Notes: generated from the letters alone by a model not told the origin. A DNA stretch of 64,000 nt from Actinomycetales bacterium Actino_02 (GCA_001603275.1 LUYM01000023.1:1-64000); one strand, 5' to 3'; positions 40,962 through 50,435 are shown, counted from the first letter of the stretch. Numbers and translations: made by a program.

Positions 40962-41054
40962 GGTGAGAGCGGCCGATCGCCCAAATCGGGGTTCTGGGCA
41001 GCAGTGCGAATCGCCCGGGTCGGGTCGGCGGACGGCTGGAGCGGGCCGGTTCGG

Positions 41055-41060
41055 TAGAAT
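41055..41060 (+). promoter_or_regulatory. Candidate -10 element of the ABC importer operon
   Basis: TAGAAT lies 46 bases before the ATG of the binding-protein gene. No strong -35 is seen. Confidence 0.4.
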
Positions 41061-41106
41061 CTCTGCGCTCCCTGCGCTGAGTAGGGACTTAGCTCGTGGA
41101 GGGCAG

Positions 41107-42663
41107 ATGACCGACGCCAACTCGTCCAGTCGCGTACCGAACCGGCTTCTCGGCCGGGGCCTGGTGGCGATGGGCCTGGCGGTGATGCTGGCTCTGGCCG
41201 GCTGCACCAGCGGTGGTGGTGGCGGCGGTGGTTCCACTCCGAGCGAGACACCGCCCGAGCACACTCTGAGCGTTGCGGCCACCCTCGAGCCAGCCTCTCT
41301 GGATCCGTGGCACAACACGGCGGCATCCATTCCGCAGGTGCTGCTCTACAACGTCTACGAGACGTTGGTGAAGATCGATTCCGAGGGCGCAATCAAGCCG
41401 CTGCTGGCCCAGCGCTGGACGCTCAGTGAAGACCGGCTCACCTACACCTTCATCTTGAACCCGGCCGCGAAGTTCGCCTCCGGCAAGCCGGTGGACGCCG
41501 CCGCGGTGGTCGCCAACATCGAGCGGATGAAGAACGATCCGAAGCTGATCGAGACGCTGCGGGCCCAGTTGGCCGTGGTGGCCAGCGCCAAGGTGGTGGA
41601 CGACGGCCAGGTGGCGATCACGCTCACTCGTCCGTCTCTGATGTGGCTGTACGACATGTCATCGACCTTGGGCATCATCCTCGATCCGTCCTTCACCGGA
41701 GACCTGTCGAACACGACCGCTGGCTCGGGCCCGTACGTCGTGAAGGCCCATGACAAGGGCCAAGACATCGTGTTGGCCAAGAGCGACAGCTACTGGGGCA
41801 CCCCGGCCCGCTACGACGACGTCACTTTCCGCTACATCTCCGACCCGAACGCGCAGAACGCCGCGATGCTCAGCGGCGACCTGGACGTGATCTCGAACCT
41901 CCAGGCGCCCGACTCGCTGCCGCAGTTCGCCGACACCAGCCGGTTCACCGTCACCAAGGGGACGACCAATGGCGAGGTCGTCCTCGGCCTGAACCACAAG
42001 AGCAAGCCATTGGCCAACCTCAAGGTGCGCCAGGCGCTGACCATGGCCATCGACCGCAAGGCGCTGATGGACACCGTCTGGAACGGCGAAGGCACCCTGA
42101 TCGGCTCGATGGCTGTGCCCACCGACCCCTGGTACGAGGACCTGTCCGGGGTGAACCCGTACGACCCGGCCAAGGCCAAGCAGCTGCTCGCTGAGGCCGG
42201 CTACGCCAAGGGACTCACCTTGCGGATGCGGGTTCCGGTGGTGCCGTACGCGGTGAAGTCGGCGCAGTTCGTGGCCAGCCAGCTGCGCGATATCGGGGTG
42301 ACGGTGAAGGTCGAGGAGCTCGACTTCAGCCGCTGGCTCAGCGAGGTCTTCACCAACGGCGACTACGACATGACCATCGTCGCCCACGTCGAGGCCCGCG
42401 ACCTGGGCAAGTTCGCCAACCCGAACTACTACTGGCACTACGGCTCGCCGGAGTTCGCCGAGCTCTACCAGCAGGCGGACGAGGCCACCGACGATCAGGC
42501 AGTCGAGAAGATGAAGCTGGCCGTCCGCTACCTGGCCAATGACTGCGCGGCGATCTGGCTGTTCGCGCTGCCGAACCTGGTGGTCACCAAGAACACGGTG
42601 ACTGGAGTTCCGGCGAACGCGACGACGCTCAGTTTCGACCTCACCACGATCGCCAGTCGCTAG
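41107..42663 (+). CDS. ABC importer substrate-binding lipoprotein (family 5, peptide/nickel type)
   Basis: A 518-residue lipoprotein. Basic N-terminus, hydrophobic helix and lipobox LALAGC with the lipid-bearing Cys33 are followed by a Gly-rich spacer. The SBP_bac_5 fold is shown by LDPWHNTAASIPQVLLYNVYETLV, LAQRWTLSEDRLTYTFIL, KVRQALTMAIDRKALMDTV and a C-terminal lobe with LAEAGYAKGLTLRMRVP. It captures oligopeptides or related ligands outside the membrane; the ligand is not readable. The ATG has GGAGGG upstream. First gene of a five-gene operon. Confidence 0.9.
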   Translation: MTDANSSSRVPNRLLGRGLVAMGLAVMLALAGCTSGGGGGGGSTPSETPPEHTLSVAATLEPASLDPWHNTAASIPQVLLYNVYETLVKIDSEGAIKPLLAQRWTLSEDRLTYTFILNPAAKFASGKPVDAAAVVANIERMKNDPKLIETLRAQLAVVASAKVVDDGQVAITLTRPSLMWLYDMSSTLGIILDPSFTGDLSNTTAGSGPYVVKAHDKGQDIVLAKSDSYWGTPARYDDVTFRYISDPNAQNAAMLSGDLDVISNLQAPDSLPQFADTSRFTVTKGTTNGEVVLGLNHKSKPLANLKVRQALTMAIDRKALMDTVWNGEGTLIGSMAVPTDPWYEDLSGVNPYDPAKAKQLLAEAGYAKGLTLRMRVPVVPYAVKSAQFVASQLRDIGVTVKVEELDFSRWLSEVFTNGDYDMTIVAHVEARDLGKFANPNYYWHYGSPEFAELYQQADEATDDQAVEKMKLAVRYLANDCAAIWLFALPNLVVTKNTVTGVPANATTLSFDLTTIASR

Positions 42664-42678
42664 CCCAATCGTCCACCG

Positions 42679-43644
42679 ATGGGCCTGTCACTACGCCTCT
42701 TGCGCCGTTTCGGCGTCTTTGTGGCGAGCCTGCTCGGTGCCTCTCTGCTGATCTTCCTGGTCACCAAGGCTCTGCCTGGGGACGTCGCCCAGGTGCTGCT
42801 CGGCACGGACGCGACCCCCGAGGCTGTGGCTGCATTGCGATCTCAGCTCGGCCTCGACCAGCCGTTGGCCGTCCAGTACTTCTCGTGGCTCGGCGGGCTG
42901 CTCACCGGCGACTTCGGGCACTCCCACTTGTCTGGTGATCCGGTGCTGAGCCTGCTGGCGCCGCGAATCGCGGTCACCTTGTGGCTGGTCGGCATCGGCC
43001 TGATCGGCTCGATCCTGCTGGCGATCCCGGCCGGCATGATCGCCGCCCTCAAGCGACGCTCCTGGGCCGGCACCCTGGTCAGCGTCGGCGCCCAGATCGG
43101 CATCGCGATCCCGGTGTTCTGGGGCGGCATCCTGGCCGTGGTTGTGTTCGCGGTGTGGCTGCGCTGGCTGCCGGCCAACGGCTACGTCCCGCTGCTGACC
43201 AATCCGGGCCAGTGGGCGCTACACCTGATCTTGCCGGGCCTCACCCTGGCCGGGGTGCAGGCGGCGGTGCTCACCCGCTACGTCCGCTCAGCCTTCCTCG
43301 AGGTGCTGAACGAGGACTACTACCGCACCGCCCGCTCGGTGGGGTGGACGCCGATGCGGGCCCTGCTGCGCCACGGGCTGCGCAATGCGGCCATCTCGCT
43401 GGTCACCGTGGTCGGGCTGCAGCTGTCGTCGGTGCTGGTCGGGGCAATCGTCGTCGAAACCGTGTTCAGCCTGCCCGGCCTGGGTTCGCTGCTGCTGGAC
43501 GCCGTCGCCCAGCGCGACCTGTTCGTCGTCCAGGGGACCGTGATGTTCCTGGTGCTGGCCGTCTTGACGATCAGTGCCCTTGTCGACTTTTCCTACCTGC
43601 TGATCGACCCGCGCCAGCGCACGTCCCACGGCGGTGCGCGGTGA
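42679..43644 (+). CDS. ABC importer permease, DppB/OppB type
   Basis: A 321-residue inner-membrane protein with six predicted helices. The N-terminal TLLLR-like opening (LLRRFGVFVASLLGASLLIFLVTKALPGD) is typical of the DppB group, and the EAA loop is YYRTARSVGWTPMRALLRHGLRNA. It pairs with the next permease to form the transport channel. Starts 15 bp after the binding-protein gene and overlaps the next gene as GTGA. Confidence 0.92.
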   Translation: MGLSLRLLRRFGVFVASLLGASLLIFLVTKALPGDVAQVLLGTDATPEAVAALRSQLGLDQPLAVQYFSWLGGLLTGDFGHSHLSGDPVLSLLAPRIAVTLWLVGIGLIGSILLAIPAGMIAALKRRSWAGTLVSVGAQIGIAIPVFWGGILAVVVFAVWLRWLPANGYVPLLTNPGQWALHLILPGLTLAGVQAAVLTRYVRSAFLEVLNEDYYRTARSVGWTPMRALLRHGLRNAAISLVTVVGLQLSSVLVGAIVVETVFSLPGLGSLLLDAVAQRDLFVVQGTVMFLVLAVLTISALVDFSYLLIDPRQRTSHGGAR

Positions 43645-44453
43645 AACGGGCCCAGCTAGTCACCGGGCTGATCCTGGTCGGGGCGGTGATCGTCGCCGCG
43701 CTGATCTCCCTGGTCTGGACGCCGTACGACCCGATCCAGGTCGTCCCCGGCCAGCGCCTGCTCGGCCCGGGCTGGCCGCATCTGCTCGGCACCGACGGCT
43801 TCGGCATCGACATCTTCTCCCGGCTGCTGGTCGGTGCCCGGACCACCCTGATCGTGGGCATCATCTCGGTCGGGATCGCCGCGGTGATCGGGGTGCCGCT
43901 GGGCATGCTGGCCGGCCAGGTTGGCGGCTGGCTGGATCAGCTGGTGATGCGGGTCTCCGACGTCGTCTACGCCTTCCCTGCGCTGCTGCTGGCCATCCTG
44001 CTGGCTTCGGTGTTCGGCGCGTCCACGCTGACTGCCATGGTGGCGATCGGGGTGGCCTCAATTCCGGCGTTCGCTCGGGTCGCTCGGGCCGGCACCTTGC
44101 AGGTGGTCGCCTCCGACTTCGTGCTGGCTGCTCGCGGGGCGGGGACGTCGCGCTGGGGGATCGCGGTGCGCCACGTCGGGCCTAACATCGCCCCGGTGGT
44201 CGGCGTGCAGGCCTCGGTGGGCTTCGCGACGGCGATCCTGGCCGAGGCGGCACTGTCGTACTTGGGGCTGGGCACGCCGCGTCCGACCCCCACCTGGGGC
44301 AACATGCTGCGCGACGCCCAGCAGTACCTGTTCGTGGCGCCGCTGCAGGCGGTCTGGCCGGGCCTGGCGATCGCGGTGGCCGTGCTCGGCTTCAACCTGC
44401 TCGGCGACGGGCTGCGCGACTACCTGGATCCGCGGCTGCGGGAGGTGCCATGA
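43641..44453 (+). CDS. ABC importer permease, DppC/OppC type
   Basis: A 270-residue permease with five to six helices, beginning VKRAQLVTGLILVGAVIVAALISLVWTPYDP. HLLGTDGFGIDIFSRLLVGARTTL is the conserved DppC periplasmic entry. The EAA loop is FVLAARGAGTSRWGIAVRHVGPNI, and the end is NLLGDGLRDYLDPRL. The GTG at 43641 overlaps the upstream stop as GTGA, and the stop overlaps the next ATG. Confidence 0.92.
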   Translation: MKRAQLVTGLILVGAVIVAALISLVWTPYDPIQVVPGQRLLGPGWPHLLGTDGFGIDIFSRLLVGARTTLIVGIISVGIAAVIGVPLGMLAGQVGGWLDQLVMRVSDVVYAFPALLLAILLASVFGASTLTAMVAIGVASIPAFARVARAGTLQVVASDFVLAARGAGTSRWGIAVRHVGPNIAPVVGVQASVGFATAILAEAALSYLGLGTPRPTPTWGNMLRDAQQYLFVAPLQAVWPGLAIAVAVLGFNLLGDGLRDYLDPRLREVP

Positions 44454-45283
44454 GCCTGCTCGAAGTCAGCGACCTCGGCATCGAGTTCGGACGACGCCGC
44501 GTCCGCGCCCTCGATGGCGTGAGCTTCACCATTGAGCCCGGCCAGCGGCTGGGTCTGATCGGCGAATCCGGCTCCGGCAAGACCGTCACCGCACTGGCCA
44601 TCATGGGTCTGCTGCCGCCGAATGCCGTTGTCAGCGGGTCGGTCCGGCTCGGCGGCGACGAGCTGCTGGGCCTGAACGAGACTGAGCTGGCTAAGCGCCG
44701 CGGCAACCTGGTCTCGATGGTCTTCCAGGAGCCGATGACCGCCCTCGACCCGACAATGCGAGTCGGACGCCAGGTCGCCGAAGTCTTGCGGCTGCACGCC
44801 GGCACCGAGTCCGGACCGGCCCGCGAGCGGGTGGTGGCGATGCTGGCCGAGGTCGGGCTGGACGATCCGGAAAGGGTCGCCGACTCGTTCCCGCATCAGC
44901 TGTCCGGCGGCCAGCGGCAGCGGGCGATCCTGGCCATGGCCTTGATCAACTCCCCGGATCTGGTGATCTGCGACGAGCCGACCACAGCCCTCGACGTCAC
45001 CGTGCAGGCGATGGTGCTGCAGAAGCTGGACGAGGCACTGACCAGCTCCGGCGCGGCCTGCCTGTTCATCACCCACGACCTGGCCGTGGTCTCCCAGGTG
45101 TGCGATCAGGTGATGGTGATGCTCGACGGACGCATCGTCGAGACCGGCAGCGTCGAGAAGCTGTTCACCAACCCAGAGCACCCCTACACCCGCGGCCTGG
45201 TGGCCACCGCGCGGCTCGATCAGGTGGCGCCGGGGCAGCGGCTGCCGGTGGTCGAGGACTTCTACTCAGGAGGCCGGCGATGA
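44450..45283 (+). CDS. ABC importer ATPase, DppD/OppD type
   Basis: A 277-residue nucleotide-binding subunit with Walker A GESGSGKT, Q-loop MVFQEPMTALDPTMRVG, signature LSGGQRQRA, Walker B LVICDEPTTALD and H-loop FITHDLAVV. The end, NPEHPYTRGLVATARLD, is the start of the OppD C-terminal motif, though the usual Cys cluster (Fe-S in some members) is absent. ATGA overlap upstream and a short overlap with the next gene. Confidence 0.93.
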   Translation: MSLLEVSDLGIEFGRRRVRALDGVSFTIEPGQRLGLIGESGSGKTVTALAIMGLLPPNAVVSGSVRLGGDELLGLNETELAKRRGNLVSMVFQEPMTALDPTMRVGRQVAEVLRLHAGTESGPARERVVAMLAEVGLDDPERVADSFPHQLSGGQRQRAILAMALINSPDLVICDEPTTALDVTVQAMVLQKLDEALTSSGAACLFITHDLAVVSQVCDQVMVMLDGRIVETGSVEKLFTNPEHPYTRGLVATARLDQVAPGQRLPVVEDFYSGGRR

Positions 45284-46083
45284 CCGAGCCCCTCTACCGC
45301 GCCGAGGCGCTGACCAGAACCTTCACCACGAGCGGACGCGTCGTCCCAGCCCTGGCCGGAGTCGATCTCGAGCTGGCTCGCGGCGGACGCCTGGGCATCG
45401 TGGGGGAGTCGGGCTCGGGCAAGTCGACCCTGGTCCGGCTGCTGGCCGGGCTGGATCGTCCGACAGGCGGGAAGGTGTGGTTCGAAGGCCGGGAGATCTC
45501 GGCCCTGCCGGAGCGTGAACTGGGCTTCCTGCGCGCCTCAGTGCAACTGGTGTTCCAGGATCCGCGCTCGTCGCTGAATCCACGGATGCGGGTCGGCCAG
45601 ATCATCACCGAGCCGTTGCGCTCACGGCTGGTTCGCCGCCAGTTGCCCGCCGACGTCGATCACCAGCAGCGCCTGGCCGAGGTGCTGGCCGCGGTCGACC
45701 TGCCGCCGGATGCCGCCGATCGCTACCCGCACGAGTTCTCCGGCGGCCAGCGGCAGCGGATCGCCATCGCTCGGGCGCTGGCCCCCAAGCCGGACGTCCT
45801 GATCGCCGACGAGCCGGTCTCCGCCCTGGACGTCTCGGTGCGAGCCCAAGTGCTGAACCTGCTCACCGACCTGGTCACCTCGGCTGGGCTGACCCTGATC
45901 GTGGTCAGCCACGACCTGATGGTGGTGCGGCACCTGTGCGATCAGCTCGCTGTGATGCGCGCTGGACGGATCGTCGAGGCCGGCCCGACGGCGTCAATCT
46001 ATGCCGACCCACAGCAGGACTACACCCAGGCGCTCCTGGCCGCGGTGCCGCGGATTCGCAGCACCGGACGCGATCAGTCCTGA
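45280..46083 (+). CDS. ABC importer ATPase, DppF/OppF type
   Basis: A 267-residue ATPase: Walker A GESGSGKST, Q-loop LVFQDPRSSLNPRMRVG, signature FSGGQRQRI, Walker B VLIADEPVSALD, H-loop VVSHDLMVV. DLPPDAADRYPHEF is the DppF-type segment. AGGAGG stands seven bases before the ATG (45267-45272). Last gene of the operon; it overlaps the convergent hisN by ten bases. Confidence 0.93.
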   Translation: MTEPLYRAEALTRTFTTSGRVVPALAGVDLELARGGRLGIVGESGSGKSTLVRLLAGLDRPTGGKVWFEGREISALPERELGFLRASVQLVFQDPRSSLNPRMRVGQIITEPLRSRLVRRQLPADVDHQQRLAEVLAAVDLPPDAADRYPHEFSGGQRQRIAIARALAPKPDVLIADEPVSALDVSVRAQVLNLLTDLVTSAGLTLIVVSHDLMVVRHLCDQLAVMRAGRIVEAGPTASIYADPQQDYTQALLAAVPRIRSTGRDQS

Positions 46084-46871
46084 TCGAGGCTGAGCCGTCC
46101 GACGACCTCGTCGTGGAGCAGGGAGTTGGTCGCGATCGCGCCGGGCCCGTGCGGGCCGTCCTGGCCGTCAAGGTTGGTGAATCGGCCACCGGCTTCGGTG
46201 ACCACGATCGAGACCGCCGCCATGTCGTGCAGGGCGAGCTCCGGCTCGGCAGCCAGATCGACCGCCCCCTCGGCCAGCAGCATGTAGCTCCAGAAGTCGC
46301 CGTAGGCACGGGTCCGCCAGCAGTCGCGCAGCAGATCGACGAACTGCTGGCCGCGACCGGCCTCGATCCAGCCGCCGATCGAGGCATACGACAGCGAGGC
46401 GTCCTCGATCTCGGAGACCCCGGACACCCGGCACGGCACGCCCTGCAGCAGGCTGCGGCCGGTGAAAGCGCCGCCGCCCTTCAGAGCCCACCAGCGCCGT
46501 CCCAGTGCCGGAGCAGACACCACGCCGGCCACGACTTCGTCGCCCACCATCAAGCCGATCAGGGTTGCCCACACCGGAACACCGCGGACGAAATTGGCGG
46601 TGCCGTCGATCGGATCGATCACCCAACGCCGAGGTCCCCACCCGGAGTCGGGGCGCTCCTCGCCGTGGACGGCATCGCGCGGACGTGTCCGGGACAGGCT
46701 GGTCCGGATCGCATCCTCGACAGCGGTATCGGCGTCAGTCACCGGGGTCAGGTCAGGTTTGGCGGTTACCTGCAGATCACTGGCCTTGAAGCGGGCCAAC
46801 GTGATGGCATCGGCCTGGTCAGCCAGCACATGGGCAAGGCGCAGGTCGTCGAGCAGGGCTTGGTCGGGCAT
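46074..46871 (-). CDS. hisN: Histidinol-phosphatase HisN, inositol-monophosphatase family
   Basis: A 265-residue IMPase-fold phosphatase: LTPVTDADTAVEDAI, GEERPDSG, WVIDPIDGTANFVRGVPVWATLIGL (the DPIDGT metal site) and, near the C-terminus, VSIVVTEAGGRFTNLDG. In actinobacteria this clade next to rsgA and aroA is the histidinol-phosphatase HisN of histidine biosynthesis; the assignment rests on that context. The ATG at 46871 is chosen because the fold begins there. It is ten bases downstream of rsgA and is the last gene of doxX-aroA-rsgA-hisN. Confidence 0.85.
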   Translation of the reverse strand: MPDQALLDDLRLAHVLADQADAITLARFKASDLQVTAKPDLTPVTDADTAVEDAIRTSLSRTRPRDAVHGEERPDSGWGPRRWVIDPIDGTANFVRGVPVWATLIGLMVGDEVVAGVVSAPALGRRWWALKGGGAFTGRSLLQGVPCRVSGVSEIEDASLSYASIGGWIEAGRGQQFVDLLRDCWRTRAYGDFWSYMLLAEGAVDLAAEPELALHDMAAVSIVVTEAGGRFTNLDGQDGPHGPGAIATNSLLHDEVVGRLSLDQD

Positions 46872-46881
46872 GTTCAGCAAT

Positions 46882-47868
46882 CTAGCCGAATGCGCGCTCC
46901 ATCCGGCGGAACGACTCCAGCCGCTCAGGACTGAGTCGTCCATCTGACACGGCGGCGTCCAGGGCGCATTCGGGCTCGGTGGAGTCGTGCCGGCAGCCGC
47001 GCGGGCAGTCCGCGACGATGTCGGCCAGATCGGAGAAGGCTGCGATGAACGAATCCGGGGTGACATGGCTGAGCCCGAACGAGCGGACGCCCGGAGTGTC
47101 GATCACCCAGCCGCCCGGCTCAGGCAGGGCCAGCGCGATGGCGCTGGTGGAGGTGTGCCGGCCGCGTCCGGTGACCTCATTGACGTGGCCGACCTCGCGG
47201 TGGACGTCCGGAATCAGCGCGTTGACCAGGGTGGACTTGCCGACGCCCGAATGCCCGACCAGCACGCTGCGGTGCCCGGCCAGCAACTCGCGCAGGGCGC
47301 TCAGCTCGGCGCCCGGCTCGGTGGTCACCACCGGAACGCCGAGCGGCTGGTAGGCCGCGATCAGCTCGTCCGGGCTGGCCAGATCGGCCTTGGTCAACAC
47401 CAGCACCGGCTCCAGGCCGGCATCGTAGGCGGCGACCAGAATCCGATCGATCATGCCGACTCGCGGCGGCGGATCGGCAAGCGCGGTGACGATCACCAGC
47501 TGGTCGGCGTTGGCCACGATCGGACGCTCGAACGGATCGTCGTCGTCGGCCGTGCGGCGCAACACCGTGCGGCGCTCGGTCACCTCGACGATCCGGCTCA
47601 GGCTGCCCTCGTCCCCACTGGTGTCGCCAACCAGGCGGACCTGATCGCCGACGATCACGGCCTTGCGACCCAGATTGCGAGCCTTGGTGGCGCTGACGAT
47701 CTGCTCTTGGCCCTCGACCAGGCAGCGGAACCGTCCGCGATCGACGGTGATCACCATGGCGTCGACGGCCTTGTCGTAGGTTGGACGGTCCTTGGTCCGG
47801 GGACGGCTGCGGCGTCCAGGGCGATCGAAGCCGTCGTGCGGGTCGATGGTGATGCCCTGGCGGCTCAT
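46882..47868 (-). CDS. rsgA: Ribosome small-subunit-dependent GTPase RsgA
   Basis: A 328-residue circularly permuted GTPase in 30S maturation. The N-terminal OB-fold (GRFRCLVEGQEQIVSATKAR) is followed by G4 VLTKADL, G1 GHSGVGKSTLVNAL, switch region RGRHTSTS, G3 DTPGVRSFG, and the zinc domain C-x-RGCRHDSTEPECAL. Its ATG at 47868 overlaps the aroA stop (ATGA). In other actinobacteria it also follows aroA. Confidence 0.94.
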   Translation of the reverse strand: MSRQGITIDPHDGFDRPGRRSRPRTKDRPTYDKAVDAMVITVDRGRFRCLVEGQEQIVSATKARNLGRKAVIVGDQVRLVGDTSGDEGSLSRIVEVTERRTVLRRTADDDDPFERPIVANADQLVIVTALADPPPRVGMIDRILVAAYDAGLEPVLVLTKADLASPDELIAAYQPLGVPVVTTEPGAELSALRELLAGHRSVLVGHSGVGKSTLVNALIPDVHREVGHVNEVTGRGRHTSTSAIALALPEPGGWVIDTPGVRSFGLSHVTPDSFIAAFSDLADIVADCPRGCRHDSTEPECALDAAVSDGRLSPERLESFRRMERAFG

Positions 47869-49145
47869 CGCTGGGCGCCGATCAGCGCCGTCCACATGCC
47901 CGGGAAGTCGGGCAGGGTCTTGGTGGTGCAGGTCACATCGTCGAGCAGGACGCCCGGCGTCACCAGCCCGACCAGGGCGGCCGCGTGAGCGAGCCGGTGG
48001 TCGGCGTGGGTGGCGAAGCCGCCACCGTGCAACACGGCGGGATCGAAGGCCAGCCCGTCGGCGGTCTGCCGGACGTTTGCGCCGAGCTCGCCCAGGCCGG
48101 TGGCCAGGGCGGCGAGCCGGTCGGTCTCGTGGCCGCGAATGTGGGCCACGCCGCGCAGGGTGCTCGGCTCGGGGGCCAGGGCGGCCAAGGCAGCGGCGAC
48201 CGGAGTGAACTCGCTCACCTTCGACAAATCGAGATCGGCGCCACGCAGGCCGTCGATGCCGGAGACGGTGAGGGTTCGAGTGCCGTGGGCTGCATCGGCG
48301 TAGGCCAACCGGGCGCCGAAAGCGGCCAGGACGCCAGCCAGCTCGTGGCCGGCCTGCACCCCGTCCGGCCAGGCCGTGGTGAGTTCACCGCCGGTGACCA
48401 GGGCTGCGGCCAGCAGGGTGGCCGCATTGGTGAGATCGGGCTCGACGGCTTCGTCCAGCGCGGCGATCGGGCCGGGGGAGACCTGCCAGCTGACCGGCCC
48501 GGTCTGGGTGGCATCGACTCCGCGTCTGTTCAGCAGCGTGACGGTCATCTGAATGTGCGGCAGCGACGGCAGCGTGCCGCCGGAGTGGGTCACAGTGATC
48601 CCGTCGGGGAACCGGGCGCCGCTGAGCAGCAGGGCCGAGACGAACTGGCTGGAGCCGCTGGCATCCAGGCTGACGGCTCCGCCACGGAAACTCCCGCCGG
48701 CAATGGTGAACGGCAGGGCGTGCGGCTGGCTGACCTCGGCACCGAGCTCGGCCAAGGCGCCCAGCAGCGGGGCCATCGGCCTTTGGCGGGCCGCCGGATC
48801 GCCGAAGAAGTGTGTCGGCTGCGCGGCCAAAGCGGCGACCGGCGGCAGGAAACGCATCACGGTGCCGGCCAGCCCACAGTCGATTCGTCCGCCACCGCGG
48901 ATGGTCTGCACCGGGCTGACCAAGAGTTGCCCGTCCGACTCCTCGAACTGGGCGCCGAGCGTGGTCAGGCCGGCACGAATCAGGTCGGTGTCACGCGAAG
49001 CCAACACTCCGGACAGCGTGGACGGGCCGTCGGCCAGTGCAGCAAGCAGCAGGCTTCGGGCGCTCGCAGACTTCGACCCCGGGACGCTGAGAGTTCCGCG
49101 TACCGGCCCGGCGGCCACGGGGGCCGGCCAGGGCGTCGGGCTCAA
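47865..49145 (-). CDS. aroA: 3-phosphoshikimate 1-carboxyvinyltransferase (EPSP synthase)
   Basis: A 426-residue shikimate-pathway enzyme that joins PEP to shikimate-3-phosphate. Seen are GTLSVPGSKSASARSLLLAAL (substrate-binding Lys), GLAGTVMRFLPPVAALA, SSQFVSALLLSGARFP, and LRGVAHIRGHETDRLAALA near the end. The AGTVMRF form replaces the AGTAMRP segment of enterobacterial enzymes, as in many actinobacteria. The TTG start at 49145 overlaps the DoxX stop as TTGA; longer starts run through the DoxX gene without homology. Confidence 0.93.
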   Translation of the reverse strand: MSPTPWPAPVAAGPVRGTLSVPGSKSASARSLLLAALADGPSTLSGVLASRDTDLIRAGLTTLGAQFEESDGQLLVSPVQTIRGGGRIDCGLAGTVMRFLPPVAALAAQPTHFFGDPAARQRPMAPLLGALAELGAEVSQPHALPFTIAGGSFRGGAVSLDASGSSQFVSALLLSGARFPDGITVTHSGGTLPSLPHIQMTVTLLNRRGVDATQTGPVSWQVSPGPIAALDEAVEPDLTNAATLLAAALVTGGELTTAWPDGVQAGHELAGVLAAFGARLAYADAAHGTRTLTVSGIDGLRGADLDLSKVSEFTPVAAALAALAPEPSTLRGVAHIRGHETDRLAALATGLGELGANVRQTADGLAFDPAVLHGGGFATHADHRLAHAAALVGLVTPGVLLDDVTCTTKTLPDFPGMWTALIGAQR

Positions 49146-49666
49146 GAATGCACTTCCAGCACTCGACGCACCTTGGCGGTGGCGTCCTTGGCGGCCCGCT
49201 CCAGGTTCGCCTTCTGCTCGGCAGCCAGCTTGCGCTGTTGGCTGACCCGCCAGGCCAGACCCGGCTTGCCTTCGGTGTCGGCCGCGGCCAGCACGACCCC
49301 ACCGAGCAGAGCGACGTCGGTGCCGAGCTGGGCCTTGTCGACGCTCTGTCGCCACGGCTTGGCCACGATGACCGCCGGCGCAAGAGTCGTCGCCAGGACG
49401 GCCGCGCCGAGGCGGCGTCCGACTCCAGTGGCCAGGCTCAGCCCACCGGCCACCTGTGCGGCAGCGATGCAGCGCGTCATCGAGACGGCGTCGGTCGGGA
49501 CGTAGCTGCGTGCGGCCTCGGGCAAGGCATCACGCAGCGTGGGAGCCAGCGAGAGCGCCGGCGCGGCGAGCTCAGTGTGCTCGGCCGGCTTGATCAGCGC
49601 TTGCACCCCGTTCACGACGAAGTAACTGGCCAGCATCGACCGGGCGACGAACCGCAACAGACTCAT
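49142..49666 (-). CDS. DoxX-family membrane protein
   Basis: A 174-residue protein starting SLLRFVARSMLASYFVVNGVQALIKPAEH, the DoxX opening, with further hydrophobic helices (AAQVAGGLSLATGVGRRLGAAVLATTLAPAVIV, ALLGGVVLAAAD) and a charged tail. DoxX proteins are membrane subunits or chaperone-like partners in redox stress and detoxification. Placement upstream of aroA is seen in related genomes. Head of the minus-strand operon, divergent from the SRAP gene. Confidence 0.85.
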   Translation of the reverse strand: MSLLRFVARSMLASYFVVNGVQALIKPAEHTELAAPALSLAPTLRDALPEAARSYVPTDAVSMTRCIAAAQVAGGLSLATGVGRRLGAAVLATTLAPAVIVAKPWRQSVDKAQLGTDVALLGGVVLAAADTEGKPGLAWRVSQQRKLAAEQKANLERAAKDATAKVRRVLEVHS

Positions 49667-49726
49667 ACTCCATTACTACCCTGAACCCCCGGCGGTGCCA
49701 AGCGGGTGAGGCTACGACTTGCGGCG

Positions 49727-49732
49727 TAGGGT
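49727..49732 (+). promoter_or_regulatory. Candidate -10 element of the SRAP gene
   Basis: TAGGGT is followed by seven bases and the ATG at 49740, again a leaderless arrangement. Confidence 0.45.
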
Positions 49733-49739
49733 CGTGGCC

Positions 49740-50435
49740 ATGTGCGGACGCTACGCGCTGAGCCTTGCCGGTGCCGACCTTGCCGACATCTTCGAGATCG
49801 ACGAGGTGGCCGATCCGCTGCCGCCACCGTCGTACAACATCGCCCCGACCGACCCGGTGATCGCCGTCCTCGAACGCAACCGTGAAGAGGGGCCGCGGCG
49901 GATTCTGGCCGAACTGCGCTGGGGGTTGGTTCCGTCCTGGGCCAAGGATCCCTCCGGCGCCGCTCGGCTGATCAATGCCCGGGTCGAGACCGTCGCCGAG
50001 AAGCCGTCCTTCCGCAAGGCCTACGCCAGCCGCCGCTGCCTGATCCCGGCCACCGGGTACTACGAGTGGAAGTCGGCCGTCGGAGAGACCGGCAAGCCGA
50101 TCAAGCAGCCGTCGTTCATCCGTCCGGCCGACGGCGGGCTGCTGGTGATGGCCGGGCTGTACGAGTTCTGGAAGGCGCCCGACGGCAGCTGGTTGACGAC
50201 CACCACAGTGCTCACTACCAGCGCCACCGACGAGTTGGGCCGGCTGCACGACCGGATGCCGATGGCGGTGCCGCGCGAACACTGGACGCCCTGGCTGGAT
50301 CCGCACTTCGACGGCCAACCCCGCGCGCTGCTGGACGTCCCGGCTGCGGCGATGAGCTATTGCCGGGTGCCGCAGCTGGTAAACCAGGTAGCCAACGACG
50401 GTCCGGAATTGATCGAGCCGCTCGAGGGGGAATAG
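49740..50435 (+). CDS. SRAP-domain abasic-site protein (YedK/HMCES type)
   Basis: A 231-residue protein beginning MCGRYALSLA. Cys2, exposed after Met removal, forms a thiazolidine crosslink with abasic sites in single-stranded DNA. Other catalytic elements are PPSYNIAPTDPV, INARVETVAEKPSFR, CLIPATGYYEWK (the Glu) and LHDRMPMAV (the His). It protects replication forks and fits the repair-rich window. The ATG at 49740 is fixed by the need for Cys at position 2; an in-frame codon at 49719 would bury it. Confidence 0.93.
   Translation: MCGRYALSLAGADLADIFEIDEVADPLPPPSYNIAPTDPVIAVLERNREEGPRRILAELRWGLVPSWAKDPSGAARLINARVETVAEKPSFRKAYASRRCLIPATGYYEWKSAVGETGKPIKQPSFIRPADGGLLVMAGLYEFWKAPDGSWLTTTTVLTTSATDELGRLHDRMPMAVPREHWTPWLDPHFDGQPRALLDVPAAAMSYCRVPQLVNQVANDGPELIEPLEGE

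Noticed and set aside
30000-41000. CRISPR array, IS element or integrase in the accessory region
   Set aside because: No evenly spaced short repeats, transposase or recombinase motifs and no terminal inverted repeats were seen.
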